Under the pieces are notes generated by a model, which worked only from the letters and a program-made list of their open reading frames with translations, did not search any database and was not told where the DNA came from. This document shows, piece by piece, positions 21,650-31,919 of a stretch of DNA of 64,000 bases. The position numbers and the translations under genes are program-made. This stretch comes from Bartonella bovis 91-4 (GTDB lineage: Bacteria; Pseudomonadota; Alphaproteobacteria; Rhizobiales; Rhizobiaceae). Location: positions 1,094,042 through 1,158,041 of the forward strand of contig NZ_CM001844.1 in the NCBI RefSeq assembly GCF_000384965.1. Direction: 5' to 3'. Within the stretch, counting starts at the first letter, position 1. Every line of letters starts with the position of its first letter.

Positions 21650-22354
21650 ATGACCGACCACGTTCATGTCTTATGTGATGATGCCCCTCATCTCCTTGTT
21701 ATTGATGATGACACGCGCATTCGTAGCCTCTTATCTCAATTTCTTATTAAAAATGGATTTCGTGTTTCAGTTTCTGCTAATGCTGATGAAGCCAGACGTC
21801 AACTCACAAGTATAGATTTTGACCTTCTTATTGTTGATGTGATGATGCCTGGTGAAAATGGTATTGACCTTACCCTTTCACTGCGCCAAACAAAAAATGT
21901 CCCCATTTTAATGTTAACGGCTTTGTCAGAAATAGATAACCGTATCCATGGGTTAGAAGCAGGAGCAGATGATTATCTAGCCAAACCCTTTGATCCTCGA
22001 GAACTCTTACTTCGTATTAACGCCATTTTACGGCGTGGTCTCTCACCTAACCAACCCAAAATCGAACAAATTGTTTTTGGGCCCTATATGTTTTCAATTT
22101 TACGACGCGAATTGAAAAAAGGAGGAGAAATCATCAAATTGACAGATAAAGAGCAAGAAATGATGGTTATTTTTGCCCAACATGCAGGTAATACAATTCC
22201 ACGCCATAAACTCGCAACAGGTGATTGTGAAATAAGTGAACGTGCCATTGACGTACAAATCAATCGTTTACGCCGCAAAATAGAAAAAGACCCGGCAACT
22301 CCTATATGGCTTCAAACTGTGCGAGGGGTTGGTTATAAACTCTCAATTGAATAG
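21650..22354 (+). CDS. OmpR-family response regulator
   Basis: A 234-residue regulator with an N-terminal receiver domain and a C-terminal winged helix. The acidic pocket is Asp19-Asp20-Asp21, the phospho-acceptor is Asp63 in VDVMMPGENG, and the switch lysine is in KPFDPRELLLRI. The DNA-binding domain ends with VRGVGYKLS. It is followed after 8 bases by its sensor kinase, so the two form an operon. The arrangement resembles the PetR-type pair of other Alphaproteobacteria. It is not the ChvI or CtrA orthologue. The target genes and signal are unknown. Confidence 0.88.
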   Translation: MTDHVHVLCDDAPHLLVIDDDTRIRSLLSQFLIKNGFRVSVSANADEARRQLTSIDFDLLIVDVMMPGENGIDLTLSLRQTKNVPILMLTALSEIDNRIHGLEAGADDYLAKPFDPRELLLRINAILRRGLSPNQPKIEQIVFGPYMFSILRRELKKGGEIIKLTDKEQEMMVIFAQHAGNTIPRHKLATGDCEISERAIDVQINRLRRKIEKDPATPIWLQTVRGVGYKLSIE

Positions 22355-22362
22355 ACGTAATA

Positions 22363-23703
22363 ATGATTAAACTCGCAAGACAATTTGCTCGGTGGTTAAC
22401 GAGGCAAATGCCTAAACGCCTTTACGCCCGCTCTTTGATTATTATTATCGCTCCCATGGTACTCCTGCAAACAGTGATTGGTTATGTCTTTATGGAGCGC
22501 CACTGGCAAATGGTAACTAAACGTCTCTCAACTGCCATTGTCCATGATATTGCTGCCATTATTGATATAATTGAAACATATCCGCAACAACACAACTATG
22601 AAGATATCAAACGCATTACACAACAACGCATGGGGTTAAATATTTCTATCCTACCCCCTGATCCCCTGCCCCCTCCAGGCCCTAAACCATTTTTTGCAAT
22701 TCTTGATTATTTTCTTAGTGAAGAAATCACTCATCAAATTAACCGCCCTTTTTGGATTGATACAGTAGGCGATTCTAATCTTGTTGAAATCCGTATCCGT
22801 CTTGATAACAGTATTTTGCGTGTCTTTGCTATGCGTAGTCAAGCTTATGCCTCCAACACCGGTATTTTTTTAAGCTGGATGGTAGGAACAGCTCTTGTTT
22901 TATTATTGATAGCCATTTACTTCTTACGTAATCAAATCAAACCTATCCAACAACTTGCTGAAGCAGCTGAAAGTTTTGGACGGGGACGTCCCTTACCAAA
23001 AGATTTTCAACCACAAGGAGCTGATGAAGTGCGTCGTGCTGGTATAGCCTTTTTACGTATGCGTGAACGCATTGAGCGCCAAATTGAACAACGCACTATG
23101 ATGCTCTCAGGTGTAAGTCATGATTTAAGAACGATTCTTACACGTTTTAAGCTTCAACTGGCCTTAGCAAGTACAGATTTTGATATCAGTCCGCTTGAGC
23201 AAGATGTTAGTGATATGCAAAATATGTTAGAAGATTATCTCGCTTTTGCACGCGGAGAAAATGGTGAAAATGTTAGTTCTCTTGATTTAAATGCCCTTAT
23301 GCAAAAATTCTCTACCGAAGCTCAGCTTCACAAACGTCAATTCTCTTACACAATTGAAGGCCCCACACAGATACAAGTACGCCCCCATGCTTTTACGCGT
23401 TTGGTTAGCAACCTTGTATCAAATGCATTTCATTATGCAAACACTATCACGCTAATAGCTACATCCCAACAAGAATCGTTTATTATCATTATTGATGATA
23501 ATGGACCCGGCATTCACAAAGACATGCGTACAGAAGTATTTAAACCATTTTTTAGGCTTGATAAAGCACGTAATCAAGATGCAAGTGGAACAGGTCTTGG
23601 TCTTGCTATTGCTCAAGATATCGCTCGTAGCCACGGAGGAAATATTCAATTAGACAACAGCCCATTAGGAGGCTTACGCGCTATTATTGATATTCCTCTA
23701 TAA
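22363..23703 (+). CDS. EnvZ-like sensor histidine kinase
   Basis: A 446-residue inner-membrane kinase, presumed partner of the preceding response regulator. A first transmembrane helix spans about residues 24-45, a periplasmic segment with a proline-rich stretch (PPDPLPPPGPKP, about 99-110) follows, and a second helix lies near 165-187. A HAMP linker then leads to the dimerisation domain with the phospho-accepting His253 in SGVSHDLRT. The ATP-binding domain carries the N box (NLVSNAFHYA) and the G boxes DDNGPGI and GTGLGLAIA. All catalytic residues are present. The signal sensed is not apparent; a two-helix topology with a short periplasmic domain resembles EnvZ. Confidence 0.9.
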   Translation: MIKLARQFARWLTRQMPKRLYARSLIIIIAPMVLLQTVIGYVFMERHWQMVTKRLSTAIVHDIAAIIDIIETYPQQHNYEDIKRITQQRMGLNISILPPDPLPPPGPKPFFAILDYFLSEEITHQINRPFWIDTVGDSNLVEIRIRLDNSILRVFAMRSQAYASNTGIFLSWMVGTALVLLLIAIYFLRNQIKPIQQLAEAAESFGRGRPLPKDFQPQGADEVRRAGIAFLRMRERIERQIEQRTMMLSGVSHDLRTILTRFKLQLALASTDFDISPLEQDVSDMQNMLEDYLAFARGENGENVSSLDLNALMQKFSTEAQLHKRQFSYTIEGPTQIQVRPHAFTRLVSNLVSNAFHYANTITLIATSQQESFIIIIDDNGPGIHKDMRTEVFKPFFRLDKARNQDASGTGLGLAIAQDIARSHGGNIQLDNSPLGGLRAIIDIPL

Positions 23704-23756
23704 AATATATCCAAAAAAGCCTTGATAAAAATTAATCAGAAAATAAATTGAATTAT

Positions 23757-24260
23757 TTAAGCGTTTCCTACAGTTTCAAATAAAGCATATTGCAATGCCT
23801 TATAAGCACTTTCACCCATCCAAGCTACCATTTGAAAAGCAGTATAATGACTTTCACAAACTTTAAGCGCGTGAATTAACAATGTTTCAACTTGTACACG
23901 GGATGGATGCACCCCACCAGCTAAAAGAAGACCTTGCCGATAAATAACTGAATTGTCTCCTTGCCAATAATCAAAATGCCCTAATAATAATTTCTCATTA
24001 ATTGCCAGTAATAAGCGGTGCATTTCCGCTGTTCGAGTACTTTCAATAGAAAGATCAAATGCACAAGCTAAATGAAGAGCTTCTTGTTCTCCCATCCATG
24101 AAAAAGCAAGACTATAATTAGCCCATTTTCCTTCTACACAAACATTAATTTCATCTTCTGCACTCCGCTCAAAAGACCAGTCGTACTTATAGGCAATCTG
24201 TTCGATAAAATCTACTGGATGCTCTTCTCTTTCCGCGGCGCTAAAGGCAAGCCTCATCAT
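23757..24260 (-). CDS. YbjN domain-containing protein
   Basis: A 167-residue cytoplasmic protein of the YbjN family (fold related to type III secretion chaperones). Recognisable features are DWSFERSAEDEINVCVEG near residues 28-45 and a mid-protein segment following the conserved TRTAEMHRLLLAINEKLLLGHF pattern (residues about 85-106, described here by position). No catalytic motif is present. In E. coli, YbjN affects stress and motility phenotypes, but its mechanism is unclear, so no function is claimed here. It precedes the ubiK-like gene, which is on the same strand about 400 bases further up. The intervening gap (24261-24666) shows no coding signal. Confidence 0.8.
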   Translation of the reverse strand: MMRLAFSAAEREEHPVDFIEQIAYKYDWSFERSAEDEINVCVEGKWANYSLAFSWMGEQEALHLACAFDLSIESTRTAEMHRLLLAINEKLLLGHFDYWQGDNSVIYRQGLLLAGGVHPSRVQVETLLIHALKVCESHYTAFQMVAWMGESAYKALQYALFETVGNA

Positions 24261-24666
24261 TAATCCCCAAAATTTAAGAATGTTATCAATACAGCGTAAA
24301 ACGCTTACAATTGTAATATTTACTACAATTAAACCTTTACACTAAACAAATACACACTAGAACGTAGACAACACACGATACCTAGAAATACAACAAGTGA
24401 TATTTTCCATGATACATAGCCTGATAAAGACAAAACGAATCATCAAGCCTTTTCAGTGTATTGATACAATCTCATAGTGCCAGCCCCCTGATTCAAAAAA
24501 AATGCTTTTTTATAAAAAACGAATCCAACAATAAATTAACGATTTGCTTTAACAGATTCAGAATTAAGCATTTTTCAGCTTCGTGTATACTATTGAAAAA
24601 TTGGGGATTATTTTTTTGAGAATATAATTTTTGTACTAAAATTATTTTAGTTTCTATTCATGGGTT

Positions 24667-24906
24667 TTATTTCTCTAAATCATCAAGACGTTTTGCCAAA
24701 TTAGCGCTTTCCGCACGCGTTTTAAGTACCATTTCCTTAACCACTTCAAATTCCTCACGTGAAACAAGATTAAGCTTATTGACTAACTTCTCAGCTTGCG
24801 AACGAAAAACTGTTTCAGCTTCATGCCGTACACCTTGCGCAACACCAGCTGCATCTGTCATTAATTTTGCTAATTCGTCAAGAATACGGTTGGACCCATC
24901 ATGCAT
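24667..24906 (-). CDS. ubiK: UbiK-family accessory factor
   Basis: A 79-residue, mostly helical protein of the BMFP/UbiK family. The N-terminal amphipathic helix (NRILDELAKLMTDAAGVAQG, residues 6-25) and the C-terminal coiled coil (REEFEVVKEMVLKTRAESAN, about 50-69) are typical. In enterobacteria, UbiK trimerises through the coiled coil and assists the ubiquinone-synthesis complex. In alphaproteobacteria the same family is present near lgt. The role here is inferred from family membership. It lies divergently from lgt with a 221-bp gap. No catalytic residue is expected. Confidence 0.82.
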   Translation of the reverse strand: MHDGSNRILDELAKLMTDAAGVAQGVRHEAETVFRSQAEKLVNKLNLVSREEFEVVKEMVLKTRAESANLAKRLDDLEK

Positions 24907-25127
24907 GAAATTTTTCCTTAATTTTAATCAACTACGTATGCATTATACGTGCATTTTTAATACACAGACATTGTATTTGTTTCTTTTACAAAATCCACCG
25001 TAATTTTTCTATCCTCCTCTCACACCTCTAAACAATAGCAATCTATTTCTCTTCTTACCTTGACCATTGTGTATTCATCTGTCATGCTTAAACAATTTAT
25101 AGCTTCATAAATGTAAAGCGCTTCCTA

Positions 25128-25985
25128 ATGAACGACTTTCTTTTTTGTCCTGCCATTAATTTTCCTTCCTTTCTTGATCCTGTTATTATCCATTTAGGCC
25201 CCATAGCACTACACTGGTATGGGCTTGGTTATGTCGTAGGTATCCTTTTTTCTTGGTGGTATGCACAAAAATTATTGACAAAAAAATTCTTGTGGCATGC
25301 AAACCAGCCTCCTATGGATCAACATAAAATAAGTGATTTTGTTATCTGGGCTACTATAGGTATTGTTGTTGGCGGTCGTTTGGGACAAGTGTTTATCTGG
25401 GATCCCACTTATTATTTTAACCACCCCAGTGCCATTATCGCAGTGTGGACTGGGGGAATGTCTTTTCATGGCGGTCTTATTGGCACCACCATTGCAATGA
25501 TCTGGTTTGCTCGCAAAAATAACATTAATATCTGGGCAATGTTTGATACAATTGCCGTAGGTGCCCCTGTTGGCATCGGTATTGTGCGGGTGTGTAATTT
25601 TATTAACCAAGAATTATGGGGTAATATTACCACTGTCCCTTGGGCTATTTGCTTCAACAATGATCCCCAATATCTACCACGCCACCCAAGCCAACTTTAC
25701 GAAGCACTGATGGAAGGACTTCTTCTTTTTATTATATTAGCTATTGCTATTTTCACTTTTAAAGCATTAAAACGCCCTGGAACAGCAACTGGAATATTTA
25801 TTTTAGGTTATGGAGTAGCGCGTAGTGTTTCAGAAATTTTTCGTGTTCCTCAAGAAGATCCAGAATGGTTTTCTTTCCTCTTTTATTCTACTGGATTTAC
25901 CTATGGAATGGCATTATCTTTTCCCATGATTCTTTTTGGCTTTTATGCACTTTTTCAAGCTTTTAGAAATCATTCTATAAAATAA
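25128..25985 (+). CDS. lgt: Prolipoprotein diacylglyceryl transferase
   Basis: A 285-residue inner-membrane enzyme that moves diacylglycerol from phosphatidylglycerol to the lipobox cysteine of prolipoproteins. Conserved elements are [11 protein letters not shown] in the second segment, [10 protein letters not shown], the essential MSFHGGLIG loop, and [13 protein letters not shown], the Lgt signature with its Arg and Asn. About seven membrane segments are predicted by eye. Its stop overlaps the next gene's start by one base (TAATG), indicating translational coupling. A client is visible in this window: the L,D-transpeptidase near 31 kb has a lipobox. Confidence 0.95.
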   Translation: MNDFLFCPAINFPSFLDPVIIHLGPIALHWYGLGYVVGILFSWWYAQKLLTKKFLWHANQPPMDQHKISDFVIWATIGIVVGGRLGQVFIWDPTYYFNHPSAIIAVWTGGMSFHGGLIGTTIAMIWFARKNNINIWAMFDTIAVGAPVGIGIVRVCNFINQELWGNITTVPWAICFNNDPQYLPRHPSQLYEALMEGLLLFIILAIAIFTFKALKRPGTATGIFILGYGVARSVSEIFRVPQEDPEWFSFLFYSTGFTYGMALSFPMILFGFYALFQAFRNHSIK

Positions 25986-27073
25986 TGGCCACTCTAAGAG
26001 AGAAAATTAAAGAAATTATTGCTGTCAATGGACCAATAACTGTCAGTCAATATATGACATTAGCCCTCACAGATCCACAATTTGGCTACTATCAAACAAA
26101 AACACCTTTTGGATCCACTGGTGATTTCATCACCGCACCTGAAATAAGTCAATTATTTGGAGAGATGATTGCTATTTGGGTCCTTGCAAGCTGGAAAGCT
26201 CAAGGAAATCCCAATCCTTTTATTCTGGCTGAAATAGGTCCAGGACGTGGAACACTTATGAATGATGTTTTACGTACCATTCAAAAATTATGTAAAACAG
26301 CTTTCAATGCTGCTGAAATTTTTCTTGTTGAAATAAGTCAACGCCTTGCAATAGAGCAAAAAAAGCGCCTTTCATCTTATCAAAAACACATTCACAATAT
26401 TGAATATTTTAATCAAATACCTTCAGGACATCTCTTTCTCATTGCTAATGAGCTCTTTGATGCACTCCCCATCCACCAATATATCAAAATCAACGGAGAA
26501 TGGAGAGAGCGCTGCATTACACTTGATCAAGATGGTCATTTCACCTTTATAGCTGGGGTGCATAAATTTTCTGCTGATGACTTACCAGCCTATTGTGCTA
26601 AAATGCCTAACGGAACGATTTGGGAACACGCCCCCTTACGTAACCAACTGATGCAACAAATTAGTAATCGCTTAATACAAACTAAAGGATCTGCTTTGCT
26701 TATTGATTATGGTGCTTCTGATTGTGCATTTGGAGATACACTGCAAGCTATTTCAAAACATAAATTCCGTGATGTTTTTGCAAACCCAGGTGAACATGAT
26801 TTAACATCACATGTTGATTTTTTCTCTTTAAAAACAATAGCTCTTCAACAAGGTTGTTTTGCTGAAATTCTAGAACAAGGAGATTTCCTTTTTAAAATGG
26901 GAATTCTTGAACGTGCAAAACAGCTTAGTATTAACAAAGCTATCTCAATCCAAAATAAAATTCGTCAAGACATCGAACGACTTGTTAGCTCAGATCAAAT
27001 GGGTAAACTTTTCAAAGTTCTCCATGTCAGTGATCAACCTACTACTATCTCTAACTTTCTTGACTCACAATAA
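25985..27073 (+). CDS. SAM-dependent methyltransferase, MidA/NDUFAF7-like
   Basis: A 362-residue class I methyltransferase of the MidA (DUF185) family. The SAM-binding glycine motif is LAEIGPGRGTLMND near residues 81-94, and GSTGDFITAPEISQLFGE near 42-59 is a family hallmark. The mitochondrial homologue NDUFAF7 dimethylates an arginine of a complex I subunit, so a role in NADH dehydrogenase assembly is a reasonable inference, unproven in bacteria. It is translationally coupled to lgt, and pgeF follows about 70 bases later, giving an lgt-midA-pgeF operon. Confidence 0.88.
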   Translation: MATLREKIKEIIAVNGPITVSQYMTLALTDPQFGYYQTKTPFGSTGDFITAPEISQLFGEMIAIWVLASWKAQGNPNPFILAEIGPGRGTLMNDVLRTIQKLCKTAFNAAEIFLVEISQRLAIEQKKRLSSYQKHIHNIEYFNQIPSGHLFLIANELFDALPIHQYIKINGEWRERCITLDQDGHFTFIAGVHKFSADDLPAYCAKMPNGTIWEHAPLRNQLMQQISNRLIQTKGSALLIDYGASDCAFGDTLQAISKHKFRDVFANPGEHDLTSHVDFFSLKTIALQQGCFAEILEQGDFLFKMGILERAKQLSINKAISIQNKIRQDIERLVSSDQMGKLFKVLHVSDQPTTISNFLDSQ

Positions 27074-27144
27074 TGATAAAGAATTGACAAGCGCTGCTGT
27101 CTCTTAAACACCATTGCCTACCCAAATAATTATGTGGAGCTTTC

Positions 27145-27930
27145 ATGAATCCTGTTCTTAAGCCTATCCTTGCAAAAGATCTTCTCGCTTTACATAAATA
27201 CGGGATAAAACATGGTTTTTTTACGCGTCAAGGCGGAGTTTCACAAAACCTTTATCACAGCCTTAATGTCGGCCAAGGCTCAAATGATCATCCTAAACAT
27301 ATTGTGCAAAACCGCACATTAATCGCAAATTATTTTGACATTGAGATAAAAAATTTAATCACTGTCAATCAAGTACACTCATGTGATGTAGTAGTAATTG
27401 ATCAAGCTTTCATCGGTAAACGTCCTAAAGCTGACGCTCTTGTTACAACTACAAAAGGTTTAGCAATCGGCATTCTTACAGCCGATTGCGGACCAGTTCT
27501 TTTGGCTGATCCGCATGCAGGTGTCATTGGTGCTGCGCACGCTGGTTGGCGAGGAAGCTTGAATGGAATTTTGGAAAAAACAATTTTAGCTATGGAAGAA
27601 CAAGGTGCCAAACGACAATCAATAACAGCAGTGCTAGGACCTTGTATTGGTCCTAGTCATTATGAAGTAACAAACGAATTCTATAATCAATTTATGAAGC
27701 GTAATAATCAGTTTCAAAAATATTTTTTAAAAACAGATAAAACAAACTGTTTTCATTTTAATCTATGGGCATTCATTATCAACCAATTAGAACAAGCAGG
27801 CCTGAGTGCTTCTTGTCTAAAACTTTGCACTTATCAAGATGAACAACGCTTTTTTTCCTACCGTCGTGCAACACATCGCAATGAATCTGATTACGGGCGA
27901 CAAATTTCCGTTCTTATGCTAGAAGCATAA
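27145..27930 (+). CDS. pgeF: Peptidoglycan editing factor PgeF
   Basis: A 261-residue protein of the multicopper polyphenol oxidase/DUF152 family, now recognised as PgeF. It removes wrongly incorporated L-Ser from UDP-MurNAc precursors in E. coli, keeping L-Ala in the peptidoglycan stem. The zinc-binding residues are in NQVHSCDV (His), TADCGPVLLAD (Cys) and AAHAGWRGSL (His). The FSYRRA segment near the C terminus is also conserved. Laccase activity is an older annotation for the same family. An AGCTTTC stretch precedes the ATG, with GGAG a little further upstream. Likely the last gene of the lgt operon. The 300-bp gap to prs has nothing identifiable. Confidence 0.92.
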   Translation: MNPVLKPILAKDLLALHKYGIKHGFFTRQGGVSQNLYHSLNVGQGSNDHPKHIVQNRTLIANYFDIEIKNLITVNQVHSCDVVVIDQAFIGKRPKADALVTTTKGLAIGILTADCGPVLLADPHAGVIGAAHAGWRGSLNGILEKTILAMEEQGAKRQSITAVLGPCIGPSHYEVTNEFYNQFMKRNNQFQKYFLKTDKTNCFHFNLWAFIINQLEQAGLSASCLKLCTYQDEQRFFSYRRATHRNESDYGRQISVLMLEA

Positions 27931-28230
27931 AAAATAAGTTTTTACCTCAGAAACATATTGTACACTGCAAAATAAAATTTCTTATCCAAATGAAAAAATA
28001 CGCTCGATCATGTTTTTTTCTTTCATGAAATAAGCTATAGGTTCGTAGGTTATAGTAATTTATAGAATCTTGTTTGTGAATACTTGACTTGCCATAACCA
28101 ATAGCAAAATAATTATTTTTAACCCACACTAGATAAAATTATAATGCTTTGGTAATTGTTCCTTTGCAATCTGATAATAACAAGTTAAAAGCTGTATCAA
28201 ATTTTATCATGATTATTCAGGGGTTCTATC

Positions 28231-29163
28231 ATGAAACTTTTCTATGGCAATTCTAACCCACATCTTTCTGAAAATATTGCAAATTATTTAAACATCTCTC
28301 TAGGTGAAGCAACCGTCAAACGTTTTGCTGATCAAGAAATTTTCGTAGAATTGCATGAAAATGTGCGCGGAGAAGATGTATTTGTACTGCAATCAACCTC
28401 TTATCCAGCCAATGATCATTTGATGGAATTACTCATCATGATTGATGCACTACGTCGTTCTTCAGCACGTCGTATTACAGCTGTTATACCTTATTTTGGG
28501 TATGCTCGCCAAGATCGTAAACCTGGACCACGTACCCCTATTTCCGCAAAACTTGTTGCCAATCTGATTACTCAAGCGGGTGCCCATCGCGTTTTAACAT
28601 TAGATCTCCATGCAGGACAAATCCAAGGTTTTTTTGATATTCCTACCGACAATCTCTATGCTGTTCCTGTCATTTCTCGTGATGTCAAAACGCGTTATTC
28701 TCTTGAAAATGTTATTGTTGTTTCACCGGATGTTGGTGGTGTGGTACGTGCACGCTCCTTAGCCAAGCGCTTAAACAGTCTACTTGCCATTGTTGATAAA
28801 CGTCGTGAACAACCAGGTGAATCAGAAGTGATGAACATTATTGGAAATGTAGCCGGAAAAGATTGCCTTTTATTAGATGATATTGTTGATTCAGGTGGCA
28901 CTCTATGCAATGCAGCAAGCGCTCTTCTTAAGCATGGAGCAAATAGTGTCACTGCTTATATTACACATGGCGTTCTTTCTGGAAACGCTATTGAACGCAT
29001 TACCAACTCAGAAATGAAAGAACTAGTCATTACCGATTCGATTATGCCAACAACAAAAATTGAACAAGCACATAATATACGCGTTTTGACTATTGCCGAC
29101 TTAATTGGGGAAGCAATCGCAAGAACAGCAGCAGAACAGTCTGTTTCAAGCTTATTTGACTAA
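28231..29163 (+). CDS. prs: Ribose-phosphate pyrophosphokinase
   Basis: A 310-residue cytosolic enzyme that makes PRPP from ribose 5-phosphate and ATP for purines, pyrimidines, histidine, tryptophan and NAD. Motifs are [20 protein letters not shown] near residues 32-51, the catalytic flexible loop [11 protein letters not shown] near 90-100, the divalent-cation site [11 protein letters not shown] near 129-139, and the PRPP loop [12 protein letters not shown] near 213-224. Length and motifs are canonical class I. A GGGG element lies about 8 bases before the ATG. It functionally complements carAB in the same window because PRPP feeds pyrimidine synthesis. Confidence 0.97.
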   Translation: MKLFYGNSNPHLSENIANYLNISLGEATVKRFADQEIFVELHENVRGEDVFVLQSTSYPANDHLMELLIMIDALRRSSARRITAVIPYFGYARQDRKPGPRTPISAKLVANLITQAGAHRVLTLDLHAGQIQGFFDIPTDNLYAVPVISRDVKTRYSLENVIVVSPDVGGVVRARSLAKRLNSLLAIVDKRREQPGESEVMNIIGNVAGKDCLLLDDIVDSGGTLCNAASALLKHGANSVTAYITHGVLSGNAIERITNSEMKELVITDSIMPTTKIEQAHNIRVLTIADLIGEAIARTAAEQSVSSLFD

Positions 29164-29476
29164 AATAGTGCCTTTAGATTTCCTGCTACCCTATCTAAAT
29201 TTAAACTAGAAAACATCTGATGTGTTTACTGATAAATCAATACGCACAACGCAAAATTCACACTTTCCAAAATAAATTAAAAATTAGATGAACGGATTTT
29301 TCTACAACTCTTGCATCTCCAAAGGGTTTGAATTATAGAATAAGCTTCTGCGTAGACACCCTTGGAGGCAACGCAGAATGGAGCTAATTGCTGCTTTGCA
29401 GTGCATATCTTCATATTCATGTAAAAACTATTAGTTGTTTTTGATGAATCTCCAATCATGTAAGAAGGATTTAACC

Positions 29477-30091
29477 ATGAGCAAGAGTTATACTCTTAAG
29501 GCCGAAATACGCGAGCGGGTTGGTAAGGGGTCCTCCCGTGAACTTCGCCGTAACGGTCTTATTCCAGCAGTCATTTACGGTGACAAACAGCCTCCTTTGG
29601 CAATTGCAGTTTCTTATAAGGAAATTTTCTACAAAATTTATGCCGGTGGTTTTCGCACTACTGTTGCTACCATTGAAATTGACAAAGACAGAATTCAAGT
29701 TCTACCAAAAGATTATCAGCTTGATCCGGTTCGTGATTTTCCTATGCACGTAGATTTTTTACGTATTTCAGAAAAATCAGTTGTGCATGTAAACATTCCT
29801 GTGCATTTCCTCAATGAAGATACAGCTCCAGGTATTAAACGAGGTGGTGTTTTAAATATTGTTCGCCATGAAATTGAATGTACTGCACCAGCAAATGCTA
29901 TCCCTGAAGCAATTAACATTGATCTTTCGAGTTATTCTATTGGTGACTCTATCCATATTTCGGCCGTGCAGTTACCAGAAGGTGTAACCCCGGTTATTCA
30001 AGATCGAGACTTTACCATTGCAACCATCGCAGCTCCTGCGAGTGCAAATGTGAGCGATAACTCAGAACAAGAGAATGATGAAAATAATTAA
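29477..30091 (+). CDS. rplY: 50S ribosomal protein L25/Ctc
   Basis: A 204-residue two-domain L25 (Ctc type) that binds 5S rRNA in the large subunit. The N-terminal domain starts [20 protein letters not shown], and the C-terminal beta domain includes [20 protein letters not shown]. The start at 29477 is chosen because an AAGGAT site precedes it and the product then begins [11 protein letters not shown]. An in-frame upstream start at 29435 would add an unsupported tail. The conserved rplY-pth neighbourhood supports the call. A hairpin terminator lies between it and pth. Confidence 0.95.
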   Translation: MSKSYTLKAEIRERVGKGSSRELRRNGLIPAVIYGDKQPPLAIAVSYKEIFYKIYAGGFRTTVATIEIDKDRIQVLPKDYQLDPVRDFPMHVDFLRISEKSVVHVNIPVHFLNEDTAPGIKRGGVLNIVRHEIECTAPANAIPEAINIDLSSYSIGDSIHISAVQLPEGVTPVIQDRDFTIATIAAPASANVSDNSEQENDENN

Positions 30092-30108
30092 AACCTTATA
30101 AATTTCAG

Positions 30109-30136
30109 TAGGTGGGAAAAACTTCCCACCTATTTT
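30109..30136 (+). terminator. Terminator-like hairpin between rplY and pth
   Basis: A perfect 9-bp stem, TAGGTGGGA (30109-30117) with TCCCACCTA (30124-30132), and a 6-base loop followed by TTTT. It could end most rplY transcripts or attenuate read-through into pth, which starts 42 bases later. Confidence 0.75.
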
Positions 30137-30177
30137 AAGGTATTTTGTTAATCATTTATATTTTATTGAAAGTGCAT

Positions 30178-30753
30178 ATGTTGCTCATTGCTGGTCTTGG
30201 CAACCCTGGTTTATCCTACCAAAATAATCGCCATAATATTGGTTTTATGGTTGTCGATACTATTCATCAGTCCTTTTCTTTTTCTCCATGGTCAAAAAAA
30301 TTTCAGGCTGAAATCTCTAATGGCCTCATAAATGGTGAAAAAATTCTTCTTATCAAACCTCAAACTTTTATGAATTTATCTGGTCAAGCCATTAGCCAAA
30401 CCTTGCGATTTTATAAATTAGAATTGAACAATCTTATTGTTTTTTACGATGAACTAGATTTACCTCCTGGAAAAGTGCGTATAAAAATTGGAGGTGGAAG
30501 TGGAGGACATAACGGTATAAAATCTATTGATAGTCATTGCAGTAATAATTATTGCCATGTACGTTTAGGGATTGGACATCCCGGTTCTAAAGAATTGGTT
30601 CATCAACATGTTTTAGGCAATTTTACAAAATCTGATCAAGAATGGTTATCTATTTTATTAGATACAATCGCGAATAATATTGCTACTCTAATAAAGGGAG
30701 ATGCTAATCAATTTATGAACAAAATTTCATTGGTAATGGAGAAAAAAGCTTAA
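30178..30753 (+). CDS. pth: Peptidyl-tRNA hydrolase
   Basis: A 191-residue cytosolic enzyme that cleaves peptidyl-tRNA released from stalled ribosomes. Motifs are [20 protein letters not shown] near residues 3-22 (the catalytic His is in NRHNIG), [12 protein letters not shown] near 60-71, and the [14 protein letters not shown] region near 90-103 (catalytic Asp), with [12 protein letters not shown] following. The start at 30178 gives the canonical N terminus. An upstream in-frame start at 30145 would add 11 hydrophobic residues foreign to the family. The ribosome site before 30178 is weak. Confidence 0.95.
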   Translation: MLLIAGLGNPGLSYQNNRHNIGFMVVDTIHQSFSFSPWSKKFQAEISNGLINGEKILLIKPQTFMNLSGQAISQTLRFYKLELNNLIVFYDELDLPPGKVRIKIGGGSGGHNGIKSIDSHCSNNYCHVRLGIGHPGSKELVHQHVLGNFTKSDQEWLSILLDTIANNIATLIKGDANQFMNKISLVMEKKA

Positions 30754-30958
30754 CAATAAAACATACTCTCCTTTAAGAAGATGAAGTAACAAACAGTTTT
30801 TTATGATTTTTTTAATGACCTTTACATATAATATACTCTCTTTTTAAAGAGAATGTTAATATAGAGTTCATCAGACAAAACCATCCAAGTCTATATTGGC
30901 CATTTGGAATTACAAAGAAGTTATCTGATGAAAATTTATAGTACAGTTTATTATGGAG

Positions 30959-31612
30959 CTATAAAACCACCACCCGTGAACCATTAGGAACACGGTCATA
31001 AAGATCAATAATATCTTGATTGAGCAAACGGATACACCCACTTGAAATAGCCTGACCAATTGACCATTCTTCATATGAACCATGAATACGGAAAAGCGTA
31101 TCCTGACCATTTTTAAAGAGATATAATGCCCGTGCACCTAATGGATTATCAGGTCCTGGCGGCAACCCTTTCCCCAAATGACCGTATCGTTCTGGTTCAC
31201 GAGTCATCATTGCCGCAGTTGGAGTCCAAGACGGCCACCGACGCTTATATTGTACAACTGCTTCACCTTTAAATTCTAAACCTTCCTTGCCAATGCCAAT
31301 GCCATAACGCATAGCTTTTCCATTTTCACCAACAAGATAAAGAAAGCACTCCTCAATATCCACAACTAACGTACCAGCCGGATAAGAAGTATCATAATCT
31401 ACTTGTTTGCGTAAAAATTTTGGATCAATTTCTGCAAGATCGATTGCAGGTAATAAATAAGGCTCATTCGTTACAGGGCCATATAAAGCCCGTACTTCCT
31501 CTGGAATGAAGCGAACTTGTTGAGAAGAAATAAAAGACTCACTTGGCTGATGTGTAGCACAACCAACCAATATTAGAGAAACAACAATTAAAAAAGTACA
31601 ACGAGACAACAA
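30959..31612 (-). CDS. L,D-transpeptidase lipoprotein (YkuD domain)
   Basis: About 217 residues. A signal sequence ends in the lipobox LVGC, so Lgt should lipidate it and anchor it to the outer membrane. The YkuD catalytic domain covers about residues 75-217, with IHGSYEEWSIGQAISSGCIR carrying the His and the nucleophilic Cys of SxGC(I/V)R. Such enzymes make 3-3 peptidoglycan cross-links or attach proteins to peptidoglycan, which is prominent in Rhizobiales. No ATG is available: the frame is closed upstream by a TAA next to a TTG at 31627. AGGA lies 7 bases before another TTG at 31612, which I prefer. The gene interrupts the common pth-ychF order on the opposite strand. Confidence 0.87.
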   Translation of the reverse strand: MLSRCTFLIVVSLILVGCATHQPSESFISSQQVRFIPEEVRALYGPVTNEPYLLPAIDLAEIDPKFLRKQVDYDTSYPAGTLVVDIEECFLYLVGENGKAMRYGIGIGKEGLEFKGEAVVQYKRRWPSWTPTAAMMTREPERYGHLGKGLPPGPDNPLGARALYLFKNGQDTLFRIHGSYEEWSIGQAISSGCIRLLNQDIIDLYDRVPNGSRVVVL

Positions 31613-31919
31613 CTTACATTCCTGCAATTATTTGATTTGATATAATTATTTGATTCTACCGCTTTCTATACTATAAAAAACTTAGCACACTGTTAACATT
31701 GATTTATAATTTCATAATTATTAAAATAAGGAATGTTTAGGATTTGTCGATTAAAAAATAACAACAATTAGCTAAAATCATCATAATTGTTTTGGTTTAT
31801 CTTTTTTACCACCACAAAAGCTAAAAACTAGAACTCTTCTTCAACATGCTATAAAAACACCAATAAAATATATTTTGGTCATTATAAATAAATCAAAAGT
31901 CTAATAAGAAAGATAACCT

